Shown here: piece after piece, positions 36,094 through 45,800 of the stretch
Layout of the letters: every line of letters starts with the position of its first letter
Position numbering within the stretch: the first letter of the stretch is position 1
Assembly: GCA_018398995.1 (NCBI GenBank)
Contig: CP073759.1
Span: forward strand, 124,001 to 188,000
Length of the DNA stretch: 64,000 bases
Origin: Methylophilaceae bacterium
GTDB taxonomy: Bacteria; Pseudomonadota; Gammaproteobacteria; Burkholderiales; Methylophilaceae
Reading direction: 5' to 3'
The notes under the pieces: generated by a model
Told to the model about the DNA's origin: nothing
Seen by the model: only the letters and a program-made list of their open reading frames with translations
Databases searched by the model: none
Made by a program: the position numbers and the translations under genes

Positions 36094-37389
36094 AAATCGC
36101 AAACCTTTGTCGGTATTTTTTAATAACAGTTGTCCATTGTGTAAATCAAAAACAGCCTTCACCAAACTTAAACCCAAACCAGTACCTGCTGATGAGCGAC
36201 TGATATCGCCGCGGTAAAAACGTTGAAATACTTTGTCTACATCACTATTAGCAATACCACCGCCCGTATCTTCAACTGATACCACAGCAAATTCTCCTTC
36301 CGTTTGCATGGTAATGGTAATCATGCCGTGCTCAGGGGTATATTTAATCGCATTATCTATAATGTTGGCATAGGCTTGAAATAACAAATCTTTGTCACCC
36401 ACAAGCGAGATATCGGCCAATTGCTGATGAAAAGTAATGTGCTTCATTTCAGCCAATGGCTCATAAAAAGCTATCACATCTTCTATTAATAATCGCAATG
36501 CTAATGGTGTAAAGTGCTCTCGTTTTTTTTCTGTTTCGATACGTGAAATACGTAATAAGGCATTAAAGGTAGTCAATAGTTTGTCTGCTTCATCTAACAA
36601 CATTTCATTTTTGCTATCGTCGCCCGCCTGACTGCTAGCCTCGATATGATTTCGCAAACGCGTGAGAGGCGTGCGTAAATCATGCGCTATATTGTCTGAC
36701 ATTTGTCTGAGGCCTATCATCAGCGACTCAATTCTATCCAACATTAAGTTGAGTGTGGTCGACATTTTGCCTAAATCATCCCAATGCGAACTCACTTCTA
36801 AGCGTTGAGATAAATCACCAGTAGTCATGATATGTTGTGCAGTGGTGGCAATTCTATTAGTGCCTCTTGCTACAAATACACTAATCATATAGCTGGCTAG
36901 TACCACCAATATAATTAACGCAATACTAATCATGCTCAGCCATTGCATAAAAAGAAACGCGCGCTTGGTTGCGGTAATATCAATAGCAACCAGCAGTTTC
37001 TGATTGTTGTCATAGGTATGAATTTTGCCAGCATATATTTGATGTGAATCGGGATGCTCAAAAACAATCATGCCTTCTTTTAAACGCTCAATATTGCCCG
37101 ACAATAAAGCTGGCGGTTTACCGTTGGCACTAAAAGGTATCAATAATCGGTCTTCTATTTTTTTTTCAAGCATGAGACTGTCGACGGGGGGCTCAGCGGC
37201 AAGGTATCTTATTTCAGTGTCGATTACCGCTTCTGTGCCATGAATGAAATGACCGCGCGCAAAAAAATAGCCAAAGTAACCTAAAATAAACAGAGACAAT
37301 CCGCACAATACGGTAAAAAGCAATGCCATTTTAAAGCTAGAACTATTGGCATAACTATGGCCCTTGGCTACTTTTAGGTTATTCGTCAT
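36079..37389 (-). CDS. EnvZ/QseC-type sensor histidine kinase
   Basis: A 436-residue membrane kinase: helices at about 21-43 and 146-172, a periplasmic loop of about 100 residues between them, a HAMP region (about 173-225), the phosphoacceptor H236 in DNIAHDLRTPLTRLRNH, and an ATPase domain with YANIIDNAIKYTPEHG, VEDTGGGI and GTGLGLSLVKAVFDLHNG. It overlaps the response regulator gene by 11 bases and is followed, 43 bases later, by the lipid-modification genes in the same direction. The periplasmic sensor is not recognisable; linking its signal to lipids or oxidants is inference from place. Confidence 0.94.
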   Translation of the reverse strand: MTNNLKVAKGHSYANSSSFKMALLFTVLCGLSLFILGYFGYFFARGHFIHGTEAVIDTEIRYLAAEPPVDSLMLEKKIEDRLLIPFSANGKPPALLSGNIERLKEGMIVFEHPDSHQIYAGKIHTYDNNQKLLVAIDITATKRAFLFMQWLSMISIALIILVVLASYMISVFVARGTNRIATTAQHIMTTGDLSQRLEVSSHWDDLGKMSTTLNLMLDRIESLMIGLRQMSDNIAHDLRTPLTRLRNHIEASSQAGDDSKNEMLLDEADKLLTTFNALLRISRIETEKKREHFTPLALRLLIEDVIAFYEPLAEMKHITFHQQLADISLVGDKDLLFQAYANIIDNAIKYTPEHGMITITMQTEGEFAVVSVEDTGGGIANSDVDKVFQRFYRGDISRSSAGTGLGLSLVKAVFDLHNGQLLLKNTDKGLRFITKL

Positions 37390-38059
37390 TGGTTTCTATA
37401 ATATAACCAGCACCGCGCACTGTTTGGATAATCGACACATCAAAGCCTTTATCAATTTTGCTACGCAAACGACTAATGTGCACATCAATCACATTGGTTT
37501 GTGGATCAAAATGATAGTCCCATACGTTCTCCAACAACATCGTGCGTGTCACAACTTGATTTTTGTGTTTTAGCAAATATTCAAGCAAAGTAAACTCTCT
37601 TGATTGCAACTCAATGCATAACCTATTTCGCGTCACTTTGCGCGTCATTAAATCGACTTCTAAATCACCTGCGCGCAATATGGCTGGCTGCGCTTGTTGA
37701 TGTTGTCGACGTCCTAAAATTTCGATGCGCGCTAATAACTCACTAAATGCAAATGGTTTAATAAGGTAATCATCACCGCCTGATCGCAAGCCATTGACTC
37801 GATCTTCCACATCACCAAGCGCGCTTAAAATTAAAATAGGTACTGGATTATCCAATGCGCGTAGCGCTTTAATCACAGATAAACCATCTAAGCCGGGCAA
37901 CATACGATCCACAATCAGTGCGTCATAATCTGCTGTTGTAGCGAGCAATAACCCCTCTTTTCCATTGGACGCTACTTCCGCAAAATGGCGTGCTTCTTTT
38001 AGCCCTTTTGCAATAAAAGCGGCCACATCGTCATCGTCTTCAATAATTAATATGCGCAT
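37379..38059 (-). CDS. OmpR/PhoB-type response regulator
   Basis: The receiver domain has E7-D8-D9, phosphoacceptor D51 in LIVDRMLPGLDG, and K in LIKPFAFSELLARI. The C-terminal winged helix has LQSREFTLLEYLLKHKNQVVTRTMLLENVW and NVIDVHISRLRSKID. Length is 226. It is the first gene of a nine-gene minus-strand run with the sensor kinase and the lipid cluster, and is divergent from prfC with an 82-base gap. Autoregulation of the whole run is likely but not shown. Confidence 0.95.
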   Translation of the reverse strand: MRILIIEDDDDVAAFIAKGLKEARHFAEVASNGKEGLLLATTADYDALIVDRMLPGLDGLSVIKALRALDNPVPILILSALGDVEDRVNGLRSGGDDYLIKPFAFSELLARIEILGRRQHQQAQPAILRAGDLEVDLMTRKVTRNRLCIELQSREFTLLEYLLKHKNQVVTRTMLLENVWDYHFDPQTNVIDVHISRLRSKIDKGFDVSIIQTVRGAGYIIETNDE

Positions 38060-38141
38060 AATGATAGATATAGCACGTCCAATATTATTAATCTAGTAAT
38101 CGGTTACAATAACGCCTTTGTCAATTAGCAACACATCTAAC

Positions 38142-39716
38142 ATGAGTAGCCTTAAAAAAGAAATTAACCGCCGTCGTACGTTTGCTATTATCTCTCACCC
38201 AGACGCTGGTAAAACCACATTGACAGAAAAACTATTGTGGTTTGGTGGCGCTATTCAAGTAGCTGGTGAAGTGCGTGGACGCAAAGCGGCGCGGCACGCC
38301 ACCTCTGACTGGATGGAATTAGAAAAGCAACGTGGCATTTCTGTCACCTCTTCTGTTATGCAATTTCCTTATCGCGAACACATGATTAACTTGCTGGATA
38401 CCCCAGGTCATGACGATTTTTCAGAGGACACCTATCGCACACTAACAGCGGTTGATTCAGCTGTGATGGTGATTGATTCGGTCAATGGCGTAGAAGCACA
38501 AACGATTAAATTACTGAACGTATGCCGCATGCGGGACACCCCCATCATTACTTTTATCAATAAATTAGATCGTGAAAGTCGCGAGCCCATTGAATTACTT
38601 GACGAAATCGAAACGACATTAGGTATGGAATGTGCGCCAATGACTTGGCCAATTGGTATGGGAAAAACCTTCCGCGGCGTTTATAGCTTAGTCAATGATA
38701 CGATTTTCTTTTTTGACCCACGCGCAGAAAAAGGCACTTCAGAAGTCATTCAAGGACTCGATAATCCACGTTTGGATGTATTAATCGGTACTCAGGCAGA
38801 CAATTTAAGGGTAGATATTGAATTAGTGCGCGGTGCGTCACACGCATTTGATAAAGCACGTTATTTAAGCGGCAAGCAAACACCTGTCTTTTTTGGCTCT
38901 GCGGTAAATAATTTTGGTGTGCAATCGTTATTGGATGCGGTAGTAGACTTATCGCCCGCACCACAGCCACGCATGACAGCCACGAGAGAAGTGACTGCCG
39001 ATGAAGATAAATTTTCTGGCTTTGTATTCAAAATTCAAGCCAATATGGATCCAAAACACCGCGATAGAATTGCGTTTTTACGTTTATGTTCTGGTCGGTT
39101 TGAACGTGGAATGAAAGTCAAACAAGTCGCATCAGGCAAAATACTAAATGTGAATAATGCCATTACTTTTATGGCGCAAGACCGTACCATCATGGATGAA
39201 GCCTATTCTGGTGACATTATTGGCATACCCAATCATGGCACGATTAAATTGGGTGATACATTTACTACAAATGAAAGCTTAAAATTTATCGGCATTCCTT
39301 CTTTTGCCCCTGAATTTTTCCGCCGCGCTCGCATACAAAACCCCATGAAAATGAAGCAATTGCAAATTGGGCTTAAGCAGCTAGCCGAAGAAGGTGCCGC
39401 TCAATTATTCCGCCCCTTGTTAACCAATGATTTGGTATTGGGCGCAGTGGGCATGTTGCAGTTTGATGTGGTTAAACATAGATTAGAGCATGAATATGGT
39501 GTGGATATGATTTTTGAGCCTTTTGATTGTTACACCGTTCGCTGGTTACATGGCTCTGATGATGATTTAAAAGCGATTGCCGATAAATATGGTTTTAATG
39601 TTGGCTTAGATGGCGCAGATGATTATGTTTATCTGGCGCCTAACCGCGTCAACTTACAAATGGCACAAGAGCGCTATCCGGAAATTCAGTTTGCTGAAAC
39701 ACGTGAAATCGCTTAA
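38142..39716 (+). CDS. prfC: Peptide chain release factor 3
   Basis: RF3 is a translational GTPase that recycles RF1 and RF2 from the ribosome. The G motifs are [31 protein letters not shown] and NKLDRE. The RF3-specific [20 protein letters not shown] is present. The frame extends to a TTG at 38118, but the ATG at 38142 gives the usual [17 protein letters not shown] and 524 residues. No strong ribosome site is visible. The ychJ-like gene begins on the base after its stop. Confidence 0.96.
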   Translation: MSSLKKEINRRRTFAIISHPDAGKTTLTEKLLWFGGAIQVAGEVRGRKAARHATSDWMELEKQRGISVTSSVMQFPYREHMINLLDTPGHDDFSEDTYRTLTAVDSAVMVIDSVNGVEAQTIKLLNVCRMRDTPIITFINKLDRESREPIELLDEIETTLGMECAPMTWPIGMGKTFRGVYSLVNDTIFFFDPRAEKGTSEVIQGLDNPRLDVLIGTQADNLRVDIELVRGASHAFDKARYLSGKQTPVFFGSAVNNFGVQSLLDAVVDLSPAPQPRMTATREVTADEDKFSGFVFKIQANMDPKHRDRIAFLRLCSGRFERGMKVKQVASGKILNVNNAITFMAQDRTIMDEAYSGDIIGIPNHGTIKLGDTFTTNESLKFIGIPSFAPEFFRRARIQNPMKMKQLQIGLKQLAEEGAAQLFRPLLTNDLVLGAVGMLQFDVVKHRLEHEYGVDMIFEPFDCYTVRWLHGSDDDLKAIADKYGFNVGLDGADDYVYLAPNRVNLQMAQERYPEIQFAETREIA

Positions 39717-40112
39717 ATGCAACAAGATTCTTGCCCCTGCGAAAGCGGAAAGCCTTACGCATCGTGCTGCAAACCTTGTCATCAAGGTGTTCCAGCGACG
39801 TATGCGGAAAGCCTAATGCGCGCTCGCTATAGTGCTTATGTATTGGGTTTAACGCAATATGTATTAGATACTTGGCACCCAGACAATAGGCCAAGCGCAT
39901 TGCATTTAAATGATGATATTGCAACAAAATGGTTGGGCTTAAGCATTAAACGTGTTGAAGAAACAAGTAAAACCACTGCGATTGTGGAGTTTGTTGCGCG
40001 CTATAAAATCGGCGGCAATCGCGCCGAAAAGTTACATGAAATCAGCAAGTTTGAATACAGTGATAGATGGTATTATTTATCGGGCGACATTCTTACTGAC
40101 AACAAAACGTAA
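39717..40112 (+). CDS. YchJ-family SEC-C motif protein
   Basis: A 131-residue protein. The N-terminal zinc-binding SEC-C motif is CPCESGKPYASCC (C6, C8, C17, C18), followed by the conserved YAESLMRARYSAYVLG and an NTF2-like domain with the RVEETSKTTAIVEFVARYK and FEYSDRWYYLSGD sections. Its ATG directly follows the prfC stop, so it is probably translated by reinitiation. The family (UPF0225) has no settled role. Confidence 0.92.
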   Translation: MQQDSCPCESGKPYASCCKPCHQGVPATYAESLMRARYSAYVLGLTQYVLDTWHPDNRPSALHLNDDIATKWLGLSIKRVEETSKTTAIVEFVARYKIGGNRAEKLHEISKFEYSDRWYYLSGDILTDNKT

Positions 40113-40126
40113 GACATATGCTAAGG

Positions 40127-40693
40127 CTATGCTTGTTCAAACGCCTCACATAGCTGACTCAACAATTGCCCAAACAAAGGCAATACTTCCTCTTTGCGAT
40201 GTGGACTTTCATCATCAGTGCCGGCCACAACAAAGCTAATGGTTAATTTATCTAAATTTTCGCGAAACTCGCGCCAATGTTCAACATCGGCATCGCTAAT
40301 GAGTTTCACTTTATGCAAACCTGAGTTGATAATATCAATTATTTGCTCATCAGGAATACCAGAAAACAAGGTTTTTGCAATGGTGACCTGTGCAGCTTGA
40401 TAATCTGGCTTAATCTCCTCGCCAGACAATGGCGTAGTTAAAAAAGCAAAGGTTAATAAAGCATAAGCTTGATACACACTGAGCATATCGAAATTTTCAG
40501 TTAACTCTTCTTTTGGGTTACGTCCAGCCGCAGTAATGGCATTAAAACTCAGATAACTGGCTAAGTAATAAGCAGCATCTAGCGCGTCGTAATCAGCCAA
40601 ATCGGTGCTTGGTGTGGCGCCATCGGCATGCGTTTCAGCCAAACAAATGCCATGCAATAATGTTAATCGTTGTGAATAGGTAAGATTTTCCAT
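40127..40693 (-). CDS. Conserved-looking hypothetical cytosolic protein
   Basis: A 188-residue acidic, mostly helical protein with no signal peptide, membrane segment or motif that I recognise. Stretches such as LTLLHGICLAETHADGAT, the YDALDAAYYLASYLSFNAIT segment and EEVLPLFGQLLSQLCEAFE suggest a compact helical bundle. It lies 41 bases downstream of the ABC-F gene and tail to tail with the ychJ-like gene, 15 bases apart. It may belong to the ABC-F transcript. Codon use looks like its neighbours, so it is likely a native gene. Confidence 0.65.
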   Translation of the reverse strand: MENLTYSQRLTLLHGICLAETHADGATPSTDLADYDALDAAYYLASYLSFNAITAAGRNPKEELTENFDMLSVYQAYALLTFAFLTTPLSGEEIKPDYQAAQVTIAKTLFSGIPDEQIIDIINSGLHKVKLISDADVEHWREFRENLDKLTISFVVAGTDDESPHRKEEVLPLFGQLLSQLCEAFEQA

Positions 40694-40734
40694 CTGTTCG
40701 CTTTCAATCTTTCTTTTAAAATAATCATGTGCTT

Positions 40735-42642
40735 TTAGGTATGCATTTCAGGTAGCATTTCTAGCTGCTCTTGCACATGAAGCCAGCGCTCTTCTGCTTG
40801 TGTAATATTAGACGTTAACGCAGATTGCAGTTTTAGCAAAGCCTGCAATTCTGTTTTATCTGTATTTTCATACAAAGCGGCATCATTTAAACGTGCATCG
40901 CAAGCCGATTTTTCTGATTGCCATTTGGCAATATCTTTTTCTATTTGTTCAGATTCTTTAATCAGCGGTCTGCGTTCTGCTATTCTGGTCTGACGCTCTC
41001 GTTTATTCTGCGCGTAATCATTTTTCTTGTCAGATGAAGCCATCTCCTGAACAGCAGCCACTGATGCTTGGCTACGTTGCTCTGCTATCCAAGCGGCATA
41101 ATCCTCTAAATCACCATCGAATATGGTTGCTTTGCCATTGGCGACCAATAAGAATTGATCACAGGTGGTACGCAATAACGAACGATCATGGGAAATTAAC
41201 ACCACACCCCCCTCAAACGCTTGTAATGCCAGCGTTAGCGCATGGCGCATTTCTAAATCTAAGTGATTAGTTGGCTCATCTAACAATAACAAACTAGGCC
41301 GCGTCCAAATTAACAACGCTAATGCCAGACGTGATTTTTCGCCGCCTGAAAATTTTTCACAAGGCGCTCTAGCCATATCGCCACGAAAATCAAAGCCACC
41401 CAAATAATTAAGTAGCTCTTGTTCAGTTGCGTTTTTGTCCAAGCGTTGCATGTGTTGCAATGGTGATTCTTCCGCACGTAACTGCTCTAATTGATGCTGT
41501 GCAAAATAACCAATATTTAAATCTTTACCCAACACCCGTTTACCTGAATTGGCACTCAACTCACCAGCAAGTAATTTAATTAATGTCGATTTACCTGCTC
41601 CATTCGGCCCCAGTAAGCCAATCCGCTCTTTTGGCCTGACGGTCAGTGACACATTGTTTAAAATGGGTTTATTGGCATAGCCAACATCAATATCGCTAAT
41701 CGCCAATAAAGGCTCTGGCGCACTGGATGGCGGTCTAAAATTAAAGCTGAATTGTGAGTCTACGTGAGCGGCACTTGTCATTTCCATACGTTCTAACGCT
41801 TTTATTCGGCTCTGTGCCTGCCTTGCTTTAGTCGCTTGCGCCTTAAAACGGTCAATATATTTGTGCAAGTGCGCTACTTTGTGCTGTTGCTTTTCATACA
41901 TGGCTTGTTGCAATGCCATCTTTTCTGCGCGTTGGCGCTCAAAATCGCTATAAGCACCTTTATACAAAACCAGTGTTTGGAATTCAATATGGGCAATATG
42001 ATTAACAATGGCATCTAAAAAATCTCTATCATGCGAAATCAATAGTAAAGTGCCATTGTAGTTTTTTAACCAATTTTCTAGCCAAATAACTGCCTCTAAA
42101 TCCAAGTGATTGGTTGGTTCATCTAATAACAATAAATCAGAGCGACACATTAAAGCACGCGCCAAATTCAAACGCACACGCCAGCCGCCTGAAAATGAGG
42201 AAACGCTATTTTGTAAATCGGTTTGACTAAATCCCAGACCATTAAGTAGGCTGGCCGCACGCGCTTTAGCTGCATAGCCGTCTATTTCAGATAAACGCCC
42301 GTGTAACTCAGCAATGCGCTCACCCTGCTCATTTGCTTCTGCTTCTAGCAACGCATTTTCTATGCGATGTAATTCTTCATCACCTTCCAAAACAAACTGT
42401 AGCGCAGAAATACTTAAAGCCGGTGTTTCTTGCGCGACATGACCAATGACCCAGCTTGACGGTATATCCAAGTCGCCTTTATCAGCCTCTAGTTCGCCAC
42501 GTAGCATAGCAAATAAGCTGGATTTTCCTGCGCCGTTTGCGCCCGTTAAACCGACTTTGTGTCCTGGGTGCAATTGCAATGAAGCCGCTTGAATGAGTAC
42601 CTTAATGCCACGTGCGATAGTGATATTTTTAAATTGAATCAA
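40735..42642 (-). CDS. ABC-F family ATPase (YheS-like)
   Basis: A soluble protein with two ABC ATPase domains and no membrane helices. Walker A motifs GLTGANGAGKSSLFA and GLLGPNGAGKSTLIK, signatures SSFSGGWRVRLNLARAL and EKFSGGEKSRLALALLIW, and Walker B LLLDEPTNHLDLE occur twice. The linker between them is rich in Lys/Gln/Arg, and the C-terminus ends in a coiled coil (about 555-630). The 635-residue length and this order match E. coli YheS rather than Uup or EttA. ABC-F proteins act on the ribosomal E site; exact role unproven. It is divergent from yhdP. Confidence 0.93.
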   Translation of the reverse strand: MIQFKNITIARGIKVLIQAASLQLHPGHKVGLTGANGAGKSSLFAMLRGELEADKGDLDIPSSWVIGHVAQETPALSISALQFVLEGDEELHRIENALLEAEANEQGERIAELHGRLSEIDGYAAKARAASLLNGLGFSQTDLQNSVSSFSGGWRVRLNLARALMCRSDLLLLDEPTNHLDLEAVIWLENWLKNYNGTLLLISHDRDFLDAIVNHIAHIEFQTLVLYKGAYSDFERQRAEKMALQQAMYEKQQHKVAHLHKYIDRFKAQATKARQAQSRIKALERMEMTSAAHVDSQFSFNFRPPSSAPEPLLAISDIDVGYANKPILNNVSLTVRPKERIGLLGPNGAGKSTLIKLLAGELSANSGKRVLGKDLNIGYFAQHQLEQLRAEESPLQHMQRLDKNATEQELLNYLGGFDFRGDMARAPCEKFSGGEKSRLALALLIWTRPSLLLLDEPTNHLDLEMRHALTLALQAFEGGVVLISHDRSLLRTTCDQFLLVANGKATIFDGDLEDYAAWIAEQRSQASVAAVQEMASSDKKNDYAQNKRERQTRIAERRPLIKESEQIEKDIAKWQSEKSACDARLNDAALYENTDKTELQALLKLQSALTSNITQAEERWLHVQEQLEMLPEMHT

Positions 42643-42850
42643 AACGTGAATATCGATTTCATGTTATAAAAGGCGTTATTCTAAAGCAATGTTGAGATTT
42701 ACCTTGCAAGAGTTTCCAATAAATAACTTGGAAAAGAATATAAAGTAGGCACTTATTCAACAATTGCGTGTCTATATTCAAGTAAAATAATGGAACCATT
42801 TTTTCGCCAGATACAATGTATTACAAAGTACCCAACCATCAATCCATGCC

Positions 42851-45800
42851 ATGCTTAGTATAAAAAAAACCCCACGCTGGATTATTTATTTTAGCCTCGC
42901 GGTGCTGACGATCGTCGTGATGACTGCCGCCACGATTCGATTGGTCATATTTCCCAACATTAATGATTATAAAAATGATGTTGCAGCCATGATTACGAAA
43001 AAAATTGGCTTGCGCACCACGGTAGGGAATATTGTGACAGGATGGGATGGTTTGTCACCAAAGATATTAATCCGCGAAATCAATATTTATGACTCGGATA
43101 ATCAGCCAGCATTACACCTTGAAAATGTAAACGGTACTTTTTCATGGCTTAGTCTGCCAATGCTAAGCCCGCATTTATCACATATCTCGGTGAGCAATCC
43201 AACCCTATCGGTAAAGCGAACCAAAACCGGTGCGATTTATATCGCGGGTATTGCAATAGCGGGCGAAGGAAAGCCTGACTTTGCTAACTGGCTATTAAGC
43301 CAAGCGAGTATTGATATCAACAATGCTGCGATTGTTTGGCACGATGAGTTGCGGCAAGCACCTGCACTCTCCCTAAATGCAGTGGACTTTAATCTACACA
43401 ATCCTGCTTGGCGTAAAATTTTTGGGCAACATTTATTTAGCATGCACGCCCTTCCCTCAACAGGAACCCAATATCCCATTCTTTTAAATGGACACTTTTT
43501 TGGTAGAGATATTACAAAAATAGACACTTGGCACGGGGAAGTCAGTCTCAGCGCAAAATCAATTGATTTAACAGCATGGAAAGCATGGTTCGACTATCCG
43601 ATTGATTTACAGAGTGGCTTAGGCAAGGCTGATGTCACGCTTACATTTGCCGATCAGGCAATCAATAAGCTCACAGCAAATGTCCAGCTCAATCAACTAT
43701 CAGCGAAATTAAATACCTCGACAGAATGGCTCATTGCAAGCGCACTATCTGGCGTATTAAGCTGGGAGGAAACAAAAAATACAACTACCCTGTCTGGACA
43801 GCAAATTAAACTTGATACCGATGATGGCTTTCACATTAAAAATGGCTCTGGATTTTTCTCACAGTCGATTAAACATCAACAGCCTTGGTTAAACGCCGCA
43901 TTATCACTTGATGAATTTGATTTAAGCTATTTAGGCAAGATACAAAAGATCGTCAAATTACCTGAACATATACAGCAACCTATCAACACGCTAAATCCAC
44001 AAGGCAAACTGAGCAAGCTCAGTATGCGCTTTGAAGGCAACCCCAAACGCCCAAGCCATTTTGCAATCGAGAGTGAATTCACATCCTTAAGTGTTCAGCC
44101 TTATCAAAAAATACCGGGTTTTAGCAATCTGTCAGGTGAAATAAAAACCAATGAAAACAAGGGCACACTGCTCTTATCATCCACCAATGCGGTTTTGCAT
44201 TTAAAAGATATTTTGCGGTGGCCAATTCCAATCAATACCCTCAGCGGAAAAATTTACTGGAACAATCACAATGAAATAGTCAACATTTTCGCCAGTAACG
44301 TTGCCATAGCTAACGACCACATGGCTGGCACGATCAATGGGAACTACCTAATGAATAAAATCAAAGGTGGTTATCTTGATCTCAATGCGCAATTTGAACG
44401 TGGCGATGCGCAGTTTGCATCTTTCTATTACCCACTTAGCTTGGGAGAGAAAAGCTTAAACTGGTTAGACACTGCAATTTTAAGTGGTAAGGCAAATGAT
44501 ATTCAATTGAAGGTTAAAGGAAAATTAGATGATTTTCCATATGTAGATAAACAAAATAAACCCAACCCATCGCTTGGTGCTTTCAAGGTAACAGCAAGAA
44601 TCAATGACGCAACATTACAATATGGCAAAGATTGGCCAAGGCTAGAAAAGCTAGGCCTCGATATGCGCTTTGAAGGCAACAGCATGGAGCTCACTGCCGA
44701 TACAGGCAATATACTGGATCTGAACATTATCAAAGCTAAGGCAATCATTCCAGCGCTCAATACCAATGGAACCATGGCACAAGCGTTGCGCATTGATGCG
44801 ATAAGTGAAGGCCCTGTCGCGGCAGGGATTGCATTAATTAATAACAGTCCGATCAAACAAGTCACGTTAGGTTTTACTGACGATTTAAAAACATCAGGAA
44901 AAGCAAAGCTTGATATGAATATTGAGATACCGTTGAACAACATTGTTGATACGCAATACAAAGGTGAATATTTAATTAACAATGGGGCGATGTATGCAAA
45001 TGAGAGACTAGGTTTACCTGAAATTTCTATGATTAATGGCACATTACGCTTTGATGGCTCAGGTATTCATGCACGAGCAGTCAATGCTAATATATTAGGT
45101 GGCCCCGCCCAATTTGATGTCACCACAGCAGAAAATAAGACCATCAACATACATGCTAAAGGCTTGATGACAGCCAGAGGCATCCAACAATTGAATGACA
45201 ATACCTTGACTAAAGCATTCAATGGCAGTGCCGGCTGGTCAACCGATATTGCAATTAAGCAACCTTTAATCAACCTAACCATTCGATCTAACCTAAAAGG
45301 CTTGGCAATCAATCTACCCTCGCCACTAGGCAAGCATAGCAGTGAGGAAGCGAGCTTAACAATCCAAAAACAGCAATTTCGCGCAGAAGAAGATAGCATC
45401 AACATTGACTATAAGCAGGCTGTTTCTGCCATTCTTGTGCGCAAACAAAAAAATGATGGCTTACAATTTGATGGCGGCGACATTGCGATTAATATGCCTG
45501 CCAAGGCACCAACAAAGCCGGGTTTAGCATTGCGTGGTCAGTTGGATTACTTCGATGCGGATGAATGGCTGGCGTTACCAAGCAATCAAGATAATAGCAG
45601 CAATCTATCTCATGTCCCCTTCAATAGCGCAGCATTATCTATTCAACAACTCAATATTTTTAATCGCAGTTTTTACGGATTAAACGTAAGTAGCAGCCCA
45701 AGTGATCGGCATTTACAGATGACGGTCAACAGCCAAGAGATTAATGGGGAGATTGAATGGAGAAGCCCAACCAAAACACAAGCAACAGGGGCATTAATTG

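Noticed and set aside
42643-42850. A tRNA or small RNA gene in the ABC-F/yhdP divergent gap
   Set aside because: No cloverleaf or terminator-ended hairpin was seen; it is AT-rich and fits two promoters.
44503-45042. Minus-strand frame of 179 codons within yhdP
   Set aside because: It lies wholly opposite a well-supported coding region and reads as a hydrophobic shadow of the beta-rich YhdP.
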